Shown here: positions 43,734 to 53,949 of the stretch, piece after piece | Numbering within the stretch: position 1 is the first letter of the stretch | How the letters are laid out: every line of letters starts with the position of its first letter | Source: Triticum aestivum | Taxonomy: Eukaryota > Streptophyta > Magnoliopsida > Poales > Poaceae | Reading direction: 5' to 3' | Length of the DNA stretch: 64,000 bases | Assembly: GCF_018294505.1 (NCBI RefSeq) | Contig: NC_057812.1 | Span: 57,143,012 to 57,207,011, forward strand | Made by a program: the position numbers and the translations under genes | The notes under the pieces: generated by a model | Database searches by the model: none | Told to the model about the DNA's origin: nothing | Seen by the model: only the letters and a program-made list of their open reading frames with translations

Positions 43734-46700
43734 TCATTCAAAAATCACATCCTTGGTACATTCATCCGCCACAAGGCGGGCACCTGCAAGAACATCCCTG
43801 TAGTAGTTCTCGGGCTTGCGATGCTCCTTCCCCGGCGGCGGCCCGTCCTTCACAAGCTTCTCACCGTCCAGCTTACCCAGTGCACCTTTGCACGGGCAAG
43901 GGCCCGACGGGCACCTTCGATGCAGACGAAGCACTTGATGACCTCGAGCCTCGGACAGGCCTCCACCAGCCGCTGCACCAGCCCGAAATAGCTCCTAGGC
44001 AGGGCCTCTCCGGGCCATAGCCGAACTATGAAGCCCTTCATGGCCTGTTCGGCCGCCTTGTGGAGCTCAACCAGCTGTTTCAGCTGGTCGCCCAAAGGCA
44101 CAGGGTGTCCGGCCTCAGAATACTGAGACTAGAACACCTTCTATGTCGAGATGCCCTCTTCACCTCGGTAGAATGCGGTGGCGTCGGATACGCTGCGGGG
44201 AAGATCTGCGAATGCCCCTGGAGAGCTCCGGATTCGGGTAAGTAACAAGTAGTTTACTTTTATATTTCTGCTTTGCATGAAGAATGCCTTACCCACTGCT
44301 ATCTTCCTCATCTCCTCCAACTCTTGGAGGGCCTTTTGGGCTTTGGCCTTGGCAGACTTGGCAGTCTCAAGGGCCGTCGCGTGCTCGGATGCTTGCGCCT
44401 TTGACTCAAGCTCCAAACTCTCATGTTTTTTCATGAGAGCCTGAAGCTCTTGCTGCACCTTGCCGACCTGAGCCCCAAGTCTGTCTCGCTCGGTGCGCTC
44501 CGCGGCCGTTTTCTTTTCGGCCTCAGACAGCGCCTGCTTAAGGGTCGCCACCTCAGTCGTGGCCCCTACAATAAGCAGTACAATCCTATTACTCTTTTTT
44601 GCAATCAAGCCTTTTTATAGGCACTTTTTCTGTAAGGTATTTCTTACCTTCTTCCTCCTCGAGCCGCCGCTTGGCAAGGCTGAGCTCTTGCTCGGTCCGC
44701 TCGAGGTCCTGCTTCAGGACACCCACCTCCGCAGTTAGTGCGGTGGTGGATAGCAGCGAAGCCTGCATACGCATGTTGACTCCTTTTTGTTAGACTCCTG
44801 TGATATTTAATAGATCCTCTATTCGGCTTTTTCTTTCCGAACGCCAAACAGAGCATTAGGGGCTACTGTCTATGCGATAATATTTTTACATATTTTTACT
44901 TACCTGAAAGCCTGTTAGAAGGCTAGCGCAAGCTTCAGTCAGTCCGCTCTTGACGGACTGAACCTTCTGGATCACCATACTCATAATAGTACGGTGCCCC
45001 TCGTCGATGGAGGCGCCGTCGAGCACCTCCAGCAGATTGTCCGGCACCTCCGGTTGGACGGGGGCCGCCAGCTTAAAAGGCTTGCTCCTCTTGGAAGGAG
45101 TTCGCCTACCGCGGTCCGGAACTATGGAAGATTCCGGCGCGGTGTCCGGCACAAAGCCGGACTTGGAGCCCTGGGGGGCCTTATCCCCTTCACTCCTGGA
45201 GTCCGGGAGGTTGCCTTGCGCCTCCTCCGGGACCACCTCCTCCTGCCCCGGAGCTTGTCACGACGCCACTTCGGTGTCGTCTGCAGTGCGGGGGGAGACA
45301 GCGGGCGGAACTGAGTTCATGTCCGATGAGTCCAGGGAGCCGCCCGACGATTCGTTGAATTCGGCCCGGGGCGGGCTGCATAATTACGTTCGACATTAGG
45401 GAAAGCTGTGCAACAAAGGAACATCATGAGTTGCTCTGATATCCGAACTTACGATTTCACTGGACGCTTGGCCCTATTTGGCCACTCCTCTCCGCCCTCT
45501 TCGGCGTCGGGGGTGTAGTCCGGCGGAGGGGTCTTCCTTTTCCTAGACCCCTCGGCCTCCCCCGTTGAGGCGGCCTTCCTCTTCTCTCCTCCCTCTGCTG
45601 GGGGGGAGAGTTTTCTTCTTCCTCCTCCTCGTTTTCATGGGAAGAGGGCATCTCGGACTCATCGGATGACGAGTCCGACACCACCACGTTACGGGCACTC
45701 TTTCGAGTCCCCGTGGTCTTCTTCTTCTTGGCCTTCTTCTTCAGCACCACATAAGGTGCCGGAACTAGCAGCTTCACTAGTAGAGCTGGGGCTGGGTCTT
45801 CGGGCAGTGGAGCCGGACAGTTAATCGGTCCGGATATTGCTCGCCAAGCCTGTCAAAGGTAAGGGAGTTTAGATCCCGCATAGAGTCAAACTATGAAAAA
45901 AGCTTAACATCCTGCAAAAGGTGAAGATAGCTTACCTCGCTAGCGTGACGCTGCGAGCTGTATCCGCGGTCCTCGGAAGCGGATGCGGGAGCCTCGGCGC
46001 CCTTGAATAGCACCTTCCAGGCATCTTCGTACATCGTGTCGAAGATCCTGCTAAGGGTTAGGTGCTGCACCGGTTCGAACTCCCATAGATTAAAATCCCG
46101 TTGTTGGCACGGGAGGATCCGGCGGACGAGCATAACCTGGATTACATTAACAAGCCGGATTGTCTTGTTCACCAGGGACTGGATGCATGTTTGTAATCCG
46201 GTCACCTCTTTTTCGTCACCCCATGACAGGCCCGTCTCTTTCCAGGACATAAGCCGCGTGGGGGGTCCGGATCGGAACTCGGGGGCTGCGATCCAGTTCG
46301 GATCGCGTGGCTCGGTGATGTAAAACCACCCGGATTGCCACCCCTTTAGGGTCTCCACAAAAGATCCCTCGAACCATAGGACGTTGGCCATCTTGCCCGC
46401 CATGGCACCTCCGCACTCCGCCTGGCTGCCGCGCACCACCTTGGGCTTGACGTTGAAGGTCTTGAGCCAGAGGCCAAAATGAGGGCGGACGGGAGGAAAG
46501 CCTCGCACACGACGATAAACGCCGAGATGTTAAGGATGAAGTTCGGGGCCAGATCGTGGAAATCCAGGACGTAGTAGAACATGAGCCCCCGGACAAATGG
46601 GTGGAGTGGAAAACCCAGTCCGTGGAAGAAGTGGGGAAGAAATACTACCCTCTCATGGGGCCTTGGGGTGGGGAGAAGCTGCCCCTTTTCGGGAAGCCGG

Positions 46701-46798
46701 TGTGCGATGTCCTTAGACAGGTATCCAGCCTTCCTTAGCTTCTTGACTTGGCCCTCTGTAGCGGAGGAGACCATCCACTTGCCTCCCGCTCCGGACAT
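43734..46798 (-). pseudogene. Antisense gene of the Fatima-like element (PF04195, 'putative gypsy type transposon')
   Basis: ATG at 46798 (MSGAGGKWMVSSATEGQVKK), then HFFHGLGFPLHPFVRGLMFY and FILNISAFIVVCEAF. After a one-base frameshift near 46500 it continues RPHFGLWLKTFNVKP, SFVETLKGWQSGWFYITEPR and LLVRRILPCQ-like text to a donor near 45936 (GAG|GTAAGC). Downstream pieces are a basic/acidic exon (45480-45860), 44886-45236, two coiled-coil exons (44590-44790; 44290-44570 with EVATLKQALSEAEKKTAAER), and a last exon with QLKQLVELHKAAEQAMKG. TGA is at 43736-43734. This domain is commonly found antisense in grass Gypsy elements and its function is unknown. The frameshift suggests that this copy is dead. 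Confidence 0.85.
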
Positions 46799-47355
46799 TG
46801 CTGGAGAAGGTTGAGGTGGGAAGTGCAGGCTTGGGCGCTGGAGCTCGGGTGCGCAGGAGATGGATAGGCAAAGGAGGAAGAAGGTGTAGGTAAAAAGGTG
46901 GATCCTTGTCCCCTTATATGGGCGGATGCGGTTGTGCGTCCCCACCTGCCTAGTAAAACTCGCTTGCCTCCCAAGCGCCGTGATAAGTGGCGCAGTTGGG
47001 TTACCCACGTCCGTATTGATGAGAATCCCGTAAAAGGGGGTACGCGATCTCTGCTTTGACAAGACGTGCCAAGGAAACCACCTCGCAAAACACGCTGAGG
47101 TGGAAAAGTGAAAACGATTCGAGTGAAGGACTTGGCTGTAGTGTGATGACGCACTACGGAATACGTCAGCAGATTTGATTTGTGTTAATATTATTCTCTC
47201 TATGGCAATATGTGGAAGCTTATTTTGCAGAGCCGGACACTACCCTTGGTGTTTACAATCTTCTATGAAGGACTTGGAGGAGGAACCCGCCTTGCAATGC
47301 CGAAGACAATTTGCGCGCCGGACTCGTCGTCATTGAAGCCTGGTTCAGGGGCTAC

Positions 47356-47840
47356 TGAGGGAGTCCTGGATTAGGGGGTGTTCGGGTAGCCGGACTATAC
47401 CTTCAGCCGGACTCCTGGACTATGAAGATACAAGATTGAAGACTTCGTCCCGTGTACGGATGGGACTTTCCTTGGTGTGGAAGGCAAGCTTGGCGATGCA
47501 GATATTCAAGATCTCCTACCATTGTAACCGACTCTATGTAACCCTAACCCTATCCGGTGTCTATATAAACCGGAGAGTTGTAGTCCGTAGGCAATCGACT
47601 CCATATACAACAATCATACCATAGGCTAGCTTCTAGGGTTTAGCCTCCTTGATCTCGTGGTAGATCTACTCTTGTACTACCTATATCATCAATATTAATC
47701 AAGCAGGACGTAGGGTTTTACCTCCATCAAGAGGGCCCGAACCTGGGTAAAACATCGTGTTCCCTGCCTCCTGTTACCATCCGGCCTAGACGCACAGTAC
47801 GGGACCCCCTACCCAAGATCCGCCGGTTTTGACACCGACT
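47356..47840 (+). repeat. 3' LTR of the Fatima-like element, 485 bp
   Basis: Matches 38711-39195 with about a dozen substitutions. The last base is T instead of A (GACACCGACT). CCGAC follows at 47841-47845. Confidence 0.93.
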
Positions 47841-48576
47841 CCGACCTTCTACCAAGTGAGTCCTGTCGCACAGACCGCGCTTATCTTCGCAGTACTCGCA
47901 CATAGCAAATTCCCTTTCGTCGTCAGAAATTTCCTAATAGGTAATTAATAATCCATCATCGAATACATATATAGTAGTTTGTAGCAAAGATCATCATATA
48001 ACAACTAAAACACCTAAAATTTGTAGTTAGTAGTAGTTTGTAGTAAAGATCATCATATAATCGATCATGAATACATATATAGTAGTTTGTAGCACAAACG
48101 GCGCTCATCTTTTGCATTCAATAAGCAAATAACTAATAGGTAATTAATAATCTATCATCAAATACATATAAAGTAGTTTGTAGCAAAGATCATCATATAA
48201 CAACTAAAACACCTAAAATTTGTAGTTTGTAGTAGTTTGTAGCAAAGATCATCATATAATCCATCATGAATACATATATAGTAGTTTGTAGCACAAACGT
48301 CGCTCATCTTTTGCATTCAATAAGAAAATAACTAATAGGTAATTAATAATCCATCATCGAATACATATATAGTAGTTTGTAGCAAAGATCATCATATAAT
48401 ATCACTAAAACATCACGAATAATAGCTCCTCTAGGTTCAGTGGGCCGCGGTGTACACCCAAACAAAAGGAACCATCACCAGATCATAGCTCCGGTGAGAT
48501 CCCCAAATAATCTGCCAGGTATTCAAGAACCAACCGTTCACCAACGCAACCAATAAAGTTATGCCCTAGACGTGCG
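47841..48576 (-). pseudogene. CACTA-2 gene, 5' exons, with intron tandem repeat
   Basis: Minus 47930-47846 reads FAMCEYCEDKRGLCDRTHLV then EGR, continuing directly into RRFSIKLQETF across the Fatima insertion at 38710. This shows that one exon was split. Minus 48576-48403 reads GERLVLEYLADYLGISPEL, a TGA stop, then GDGSFCLGVHRGPLNLEELL. Between these exons lies the 199-bp tandem repeat. The frame is cut at 48577 by Copia-2. Confidence 0.6.
47941..48400. repeat. 199-bp tandem repeat, 2.3 copies
   Basis: GTAATTAATAAT starts at 47941, 48140 and 48339, exactly 199 apart. Each unit contains internal copies of AGTAGTTTGTAGCAAAGATC. The sequence is unrelated to the array at 1-1030 despite the equal period. 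Confidence 0.95.
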
Positions 48577-50304
48577 TGAAGGAAATATGCCCTAGAGGCA
48601 ATAATAAAGTTATTATTTATTTCCTTATATCATGATAAATGTTTATTATTCATGCTAGAATTGTATTAACTGAAAACATAATACATGTGTGAATACATAG
48701 ACAAACAGAGTGTCACTAGTATGCCTCTACTTGACTAGCTCGTTAATCAAAGATGGTTACGTTTCCTAACCATGAACAAAGAGTTGTTATTTGATTAACA
48801 AGGTCACATCATTAGTTGAATGATCTGATTGACATGACCCATTCCATTAGCTTAGCACCCGATCGTTTAGTATGTTGCTATTGCTTTTCTTCATGACTTA
48901 TACATGTTCCTATGACTATGAGATTATGCAACTCCCGTTTACCGGAGGAACACTTTGTGTGCTACCAAACGTCACAACGTAAATGGGTGATTATAAAGGA
49001 GCTCTACAGGTGTCTCCAATGGTAGATGTTGGGTTGGCGTATTTTGAGATTAGGATTTGTCACTCCGATTGTCGGAGAGGTATCTCTGGGCCCTCTCGGT
49101 AATGCACATCACATAAGCCTTGCAAGCATTGCAACTAATGAGTTAGTTGTGAGATGATGTATTACATAACGAGTAAAGAGACTTGCCGGTAACGAGATTG
49201 AGCTAGGTATTGGATACCGACGATCGAATCTCGGGCAAGTAACATACCGATGACAAAGGGAACAACGTATGTTGTTATGCGGTCTGACCGATAAAGATCT
49301 TCGTAGAATATGTAGGAGCCAATATGGGCATCCAGGTCCCGCTATTGGTTATTGACCGGAGACGTGTCTCGGTCATGTCTACATTGTTCTCGAACCCGTA
49401 GGGTCCGCACGCTTAAGGTTATGATGACAGTTATATTATGAGTTTATGCATTTTGATGTACCGAAGGTTGTTCGGAGTCCCGGATGTGATCACGGACATG
49501 ACGAGGAGTCTCGAAATGGTCGAGATGTAAAGATAGATATATTGGAAGCCTATGTTTGGATATCGGAAGTGTTCCGGGTGAAATCGGGATTTTACCGGAG
49601 TACCGGGAGGTTATCGGAACCCCCCCGGGAGCTATATGGGCCTTAGTGGGCTTTAGTGGAAAAGAGAAGAGGCAGCCCTACATGGGCTGCACGCCTCCCC
49701 CTTCCCCTAGACCTATTAGGACTAGGAGAGGTGGTCGGCCCCGTCTCTCTCTTTTCCCCCTCCGCGAATCCTATTCCAACTAGGATTGGGGGGGATCCTA
49801 CTCCCAGAGGGAGTAGGACTCTCCTGGCGCGCCACACCTTGGCCGGCCAGCCTCCCCCCTCTAGTCCTTTATATACTGAGGTAGAGGCACCCTAGAACAC
49901 ACAAGTTGATCCACGTGATCTATTCCTTAGCCGTGTGCGGTGCTCCCAGCCACCATATTCCCCGATAATACTGTAGCGAAGTTTAGGCGAAGCCCTGCTG
50001 CTGTAGTGCATCAAGATCATCACCACGCCGTCGTGCTGACGGAACTCTTCCCCGGCACTTTGCTTGATCGGAGTCCGGGGATCGTCATCGAGCTGAATGT
50101 GTGCTCGAACTCGGAGGTGCCGTAGTTTCGGTACTTGATCGATTGGATCGTGAAGACGTACGCCTACTTCCTCTACGTTGCGTCAATGCTTCCGCAGTCG
50201 GTCTGCGTGGGTACGTAGACAACACTCTCCCCTCTTGTTGCTATGCATCACCATGATCTTGCGTGTGCGTAGGAATTTTGTTGAAATTACTACGAAATCC
50301 AACA
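48577..50304 (+). repeat. 5' LTR of Copia-2, 1728 bp
   Basis: TGAAGGAAATATGCCCTAGA to GAAATCCAACA. It is related to but distinct from the Angela-like LTR at 8864-10587. A CTTTATATACTGAGG box at 49867-49881 is a plausible TATA promoter. Confidence 0.93.
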
Positions 50305-50305
50305 G

Positions 50306-50317
50306 TGGCATCCGAGC
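50306..50317 (+). other. Primer-binding site, initiator tRNA-Met type
   Basis: TGGCATCCGAGC, one base after the LTR end, is close to TGGTATCAGAGC. Confidence 0.85.
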
Positions 50318-51541
50318 CTAGGTTATTTATGTTGATGTTATATGCACGAGTAGAACACAAGTGAGTTGTGGGCGATATAAGTCATACTGCCTACCAGCAT
50401 GTTATACTTTGGTTCGGCGGCATTGTTGGACGAGACGACCCGGACCAACATTACGCGTACGCTTACGCGAGACCGGTTCCCCCGACGTGCTTTGCACATA
50501 GGTGGCTTGCGGGCGACTGTCTCTCCAACTTTAGTTGAACCGAGTGTGGCTACGCCCGGTCCTTGCGAAGGTTAAATGGGAGTCTATTTGACAAACTATC
50601 GTTGTGGTTTTGATGCGTAGGTGAGATTGGTTCTTGCTTAAACCCGTAGCAGCCACGTAAAACTTGCAACAACAAAGTAGAGGACGTCTAACTTGTTTTT
50701 GCAGGGCATGTTGTGATGTGATATGGTCAAGACATGATGCTGAATTTTATTATATGAGATGATCATGTTTTGTAACCGAGTTATCGGCAACTGGCAGGAG
50801 CCTTATGGTTGTCGTTTTATTGTATGCAATGCAATCGCGATGTAATGCTTTACTTTATTACTAAACGGTAGTGATAGTCGTGGTAGCATAAGATTGGCGA
50901 GACGACAATGATGCTATGATGGAGATCAAGGTGTCGCGCCGGTGACGATGGTGATCACGACGGTGCTTCGAAGATGGAGATCACAAGCACAAGATGATGA
51001 TGGCCATATCATATCACTTATATTGATTGCATGTGATGTTTATCTTTTTATGCATCTTATCTTGCTTTGATTGACGGTAGCATTATAAGATGATCTCTCA
51101 CTAAATTATCAAGAAGTGTTCTCCCTAAGTATGCACCGTTGCCAAAGTTCGTCGTGCCCAGACACCACGTGATGATCGGGTGTGATAAGCTCTACGTCCA
51201 TCTACAACGGGTGCAAGCCAGTTTTTGCACACGCAGAATACTCAGGTTAAACTTGACGAGCCTAGCATATGTAGATATGGCCTCGGAACACGGAGACCGA
51301 AAGGTTGAGCGTGAATCATATAGTAGATATGATCAACATAACGATGTTCACCATTGAAAACTACTCCATCTCACGTGATGATCGGTTATGGTTTAGTTGA
51401 TTTGGATCACGTAATCACTTAGAAGATTAGAGGGATGTCTATCTAAGTGGGAGTTCTTAAGTAATTTGATTAATTGAACTTAAACTTATCATGAACTTAG
51501 TACCTGATAGTATCTTGCTTGTTTATGTTGATTGTAGATAG
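50318..51541 (+). other. Copia-2 5' leader
   Basis: No coding frame is evident. The leader aligns by eye to the Angela-like leader (minus 8849-7870), for example GTGATGATCGGGTGTGATA at about 51169, and so allowed the CACTA-1 insertion point to be placed. Confidence 0.75.
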
Positions 51542-53949
51542 ATGGCTCGTGCTGTTGTTCCGTTGAATTTTAATGCGTTCCTTGAGAAAGCAAAGTTGAA
51601 AGATGATGGTAGCAATTATACGGACTGGATCTGTAACTTGAGGATTATCCTCATTGCTGCTCAGAAGAATTACGTCCTGGAAGCACCGCTGGGTGCCATG
51701 CCTGCTGCTGGAGCAACACCAGATGTTATGAACGTCTGGCAGAGCAAAGCTGATGACTACTCGATAGTTCAGTGTGCCATGCTTTACGGCTTAGAATCGG
51801 GACTTCAACGACGTTTTGAACGTCATGGAGCATATGAGATGTTCCAGGAGTTGAAGTTAATATTTCAAGCAAATGCACGGATTGAGAGATATGAAGTCTC
51901 CAATAAGTTCTATAGCTGCAAGATGGAGGAGAACAGTTCTGTCAGTGAGCATATACTCAAAATGTCTGGGTATAATAATCACTTGATTCAATTGGGAGTT
52001 AATCTTTCGGATGATTGCGTCATTGACAGAATTCTCCAATCACTGCCACCAAGCTACAAGAGCTTCGTGATGAACTATAATATGCAAGGGATGAACAAGA
52101 CTATTCCCGAGCTCTTCGCAATGCTGAAAGCTGCGGAGGTAGAAATCAAGAAGGAGCATCAAGTGTTGATGGTTAACAAGACCACTAGTTTCAAGAAAAA
52201 GGGCAAAGGGAAGAAGAAGGGGAACTTCAACAAGAACAGCAAGCAAGTTGCTGCTCAGGAGAAGAAACCCAAATCTGGACCTAAGCCTGAAACTGAGTGC
52301 TTCTACTGCAAGCAGACTGGTCACTGGAAGCGGAACTGCCCCAAGTATTTGGCAGATAAGAAGGATGGCAAGGTGAACAAAGGTATATGTGATATACATG
52401 CTATTGATGTGTACCTTACTAGAGCTCGCAGTAGCACCTGGGTATTTGATACTGGTTTTGTTGCTAATATTTGCAACTCGAAACAGGGACTACGGAATAA
52501 GCGGGCACTGGCAAAGGACGAGGTGACGATGCGCGTGGGAAACGGTTCCAAAGTCGATGTGATCGCGGTCGGCACGCTACCTCTACATCTACCTTCGGGA
52601 TTAATTTTAGACCTAAATAATTGTTATTTGGTGCCAGCGTTGAGCATGAACATTATATCTAGATCTTGTTTAATGCGAGACGGTTATTCATTTAAATCAG
52701 AGAATAATGGTTGTTCTATTTATATGAGTAATATCTTTTATGGTCATGCACCCTTGAAGAGTGGTCTATTCTTGTTGAATCTCGATAGTAGTAACACACA
52801 TATTCATAATGTTGAAACCAAAAGATGCAGAGTTGATAATGAGAGTGCAAATTATTTGTGGCACTGCCGTTTAGGTCATATCGGTGTAAAGCGCATGAAG
52901 AAACTCGATACTGATGGACTTTTGGAACCACTTGATTATGAATCACTTGGTACTTGCGAACCGTGCCTCATGGGCAAGATGACCAAAACACCGTTCTCCG
53001 GTACTATGGAGAGAGCAACAGATTTGTTGGAAATCATACATACAGATGTATGTGGTCCGATGAATATTGAGGCTCGTGGCGGATATCGTTATTTTCTCAC
53101 CTTCACAGATGACTTAAGCAGATATGGGTATATCTACTTAATGAAACATAAATCTGAAACATTTGAAAAGTTCAAAGAATTTCAGAGTGAAGTTGAAAAT
53201 CATCGTAACAAGAAAATAAAGTTTCTACGATCTGATTGTGGAGGAGAATATTTGAGTTACGAGTTTGGTGTACATTTGAAAAATTGTGGAATAGTTTCAC
53301 AACTCACGCCACCCGGAACACCACAGCGTAATGGTGTGTCCGAACGTCGTAATCGTACTTTACTCGATATGGTGCGATCTATGATGTCTCTTACTGATTT
53401 ACCGCTATCGTTTTGGGGTTATGCTTTAGAGACGGACGCATTCACGTTAAATAGGGCACCATCAAAATCCGTTGAGACGACGCCTTATGAACTGTGGTTT
53501 GGCAAGAAACCAAAGTTGTCGTTTCTTAAAGTTTGGGGCTGCGATGCTTATGTGAAAAAGCTTCAACCTGATAAGCTCGAACCCAAATCGGAGAAATGTG
53601 TCTTCATAGGATACCCAAAGGAGACTGTTGGGTACACCTTCTATCACATATCCGAAGGCAAGACATTCGTTGCTAAGAATGGATCCTTTCTAGAGAAGGA
53701 GTTTCTCTCGAAAGAAGTGAGTGGGAGGAAAGTAGAACTTGACGAGGTAACTGTACCTGCTCCTTTATTGGAGAGTAGTACATCACAGAAATCTGTTTCT
53801 GCGACACCTACACCAATAAGTGAGGAAGCTAGTGATGATGATCATGAAACTTCAGATCAAGATACTACTGAACCTCGTAGATCAACCAGAGTAAGATCCG
53901 CGCCAGAGTGGTACGGTAATCTTGTTCTGGAAATCATGCTACTAGATCA
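51542..53949 (+). CDS. Copia gag-pol, N-terminal 803 aa (gag, protease, integrase), cut by insertion
   Basis: ATG 51542 follows the leader. The frame is open through gag (UBN2-like, residues about 20-230), a Lys-rich linker and a CCHC knuckle CFYCKQTGHWKRNC (residue about 252). Next is a protease region where WVFDTGFVANIC has Gly-Phe after Asp-Thr instead of the usual Gly-Ala/Ser. GAG-pre-integrase follows (YLWHCRLGHIGVKRMKKL, with the CEPC pair). Then comes the integrase core: HTDVCGPM with the first Asp, SDCGGEYLSYEF with the second Asp, and GVSERRNRTLLDMVRSM with the Glu. The RT domain is missing because a LARD-like LTR starts at 53950. The fused reading frame continues 34 codons into that LTR to TAA 54050. 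The sequence has no internal stops, so this Copia was young when hit. Confidence 0.9.

Larger units (their letters stand above)
38711..47840 (+). mobile_element. Fatima-like Ty3/Gypsy element, complete ends, pol missing
   Basis: Two 485-bp LTRs and a perfect CCGAC target duplication define a 9130-bp insertion. The internal region holds a decayed gag-protease frame on plus and a spliced antisense gene on minus. RT, RNase H and integrase are absent: the frame ends at 42522 and only 1.2 kb of non-coding sequence precedes the antisense gene. I count about 12 LTR differences (2.5%). The family name is from recalled LTR sequence. Confidence 0.92.
37068..48576 (-). mobile_element. Second CACTA element, split by a Gypsy insertion, right end not seen
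   Basis: Starts CACTACTAGGAAAATGCTTA at 37068, a canonical CACTA terminus. Subterminal repeats of the 'CAGTAGCGC / GCGCTACTG' type follow. The element's own gene runs on the minus strand through 37556-38710 and 47841-48576, interrupted by the Fatima-like Gypsy (38711-47840). It continues to 48576, where Copia-2 begins. Possible 3-bp target copy AAG at 37065-37067. Confidence 0.85.
48577..53949 (+). mobile_element. Copia retrotransposon (Angela-related), 5' part
   Basis: 5' LTR 48577-50304, primer-binding site, 1.2-kb leader, then gag-pol up to integrase, where the LARD-like element interrupts. RT, RNase H and the 3' LTR must lie right of the window. The flank GTGCG (48572-48576) would be the target duplication. 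Confidence 0.92.

Noticed and set aside
47941..48400. Relationship between the two 199-bp tandem arrays
   Set aside because: The periods agree but the sequences share no similarity by eye; treated as coincidence.
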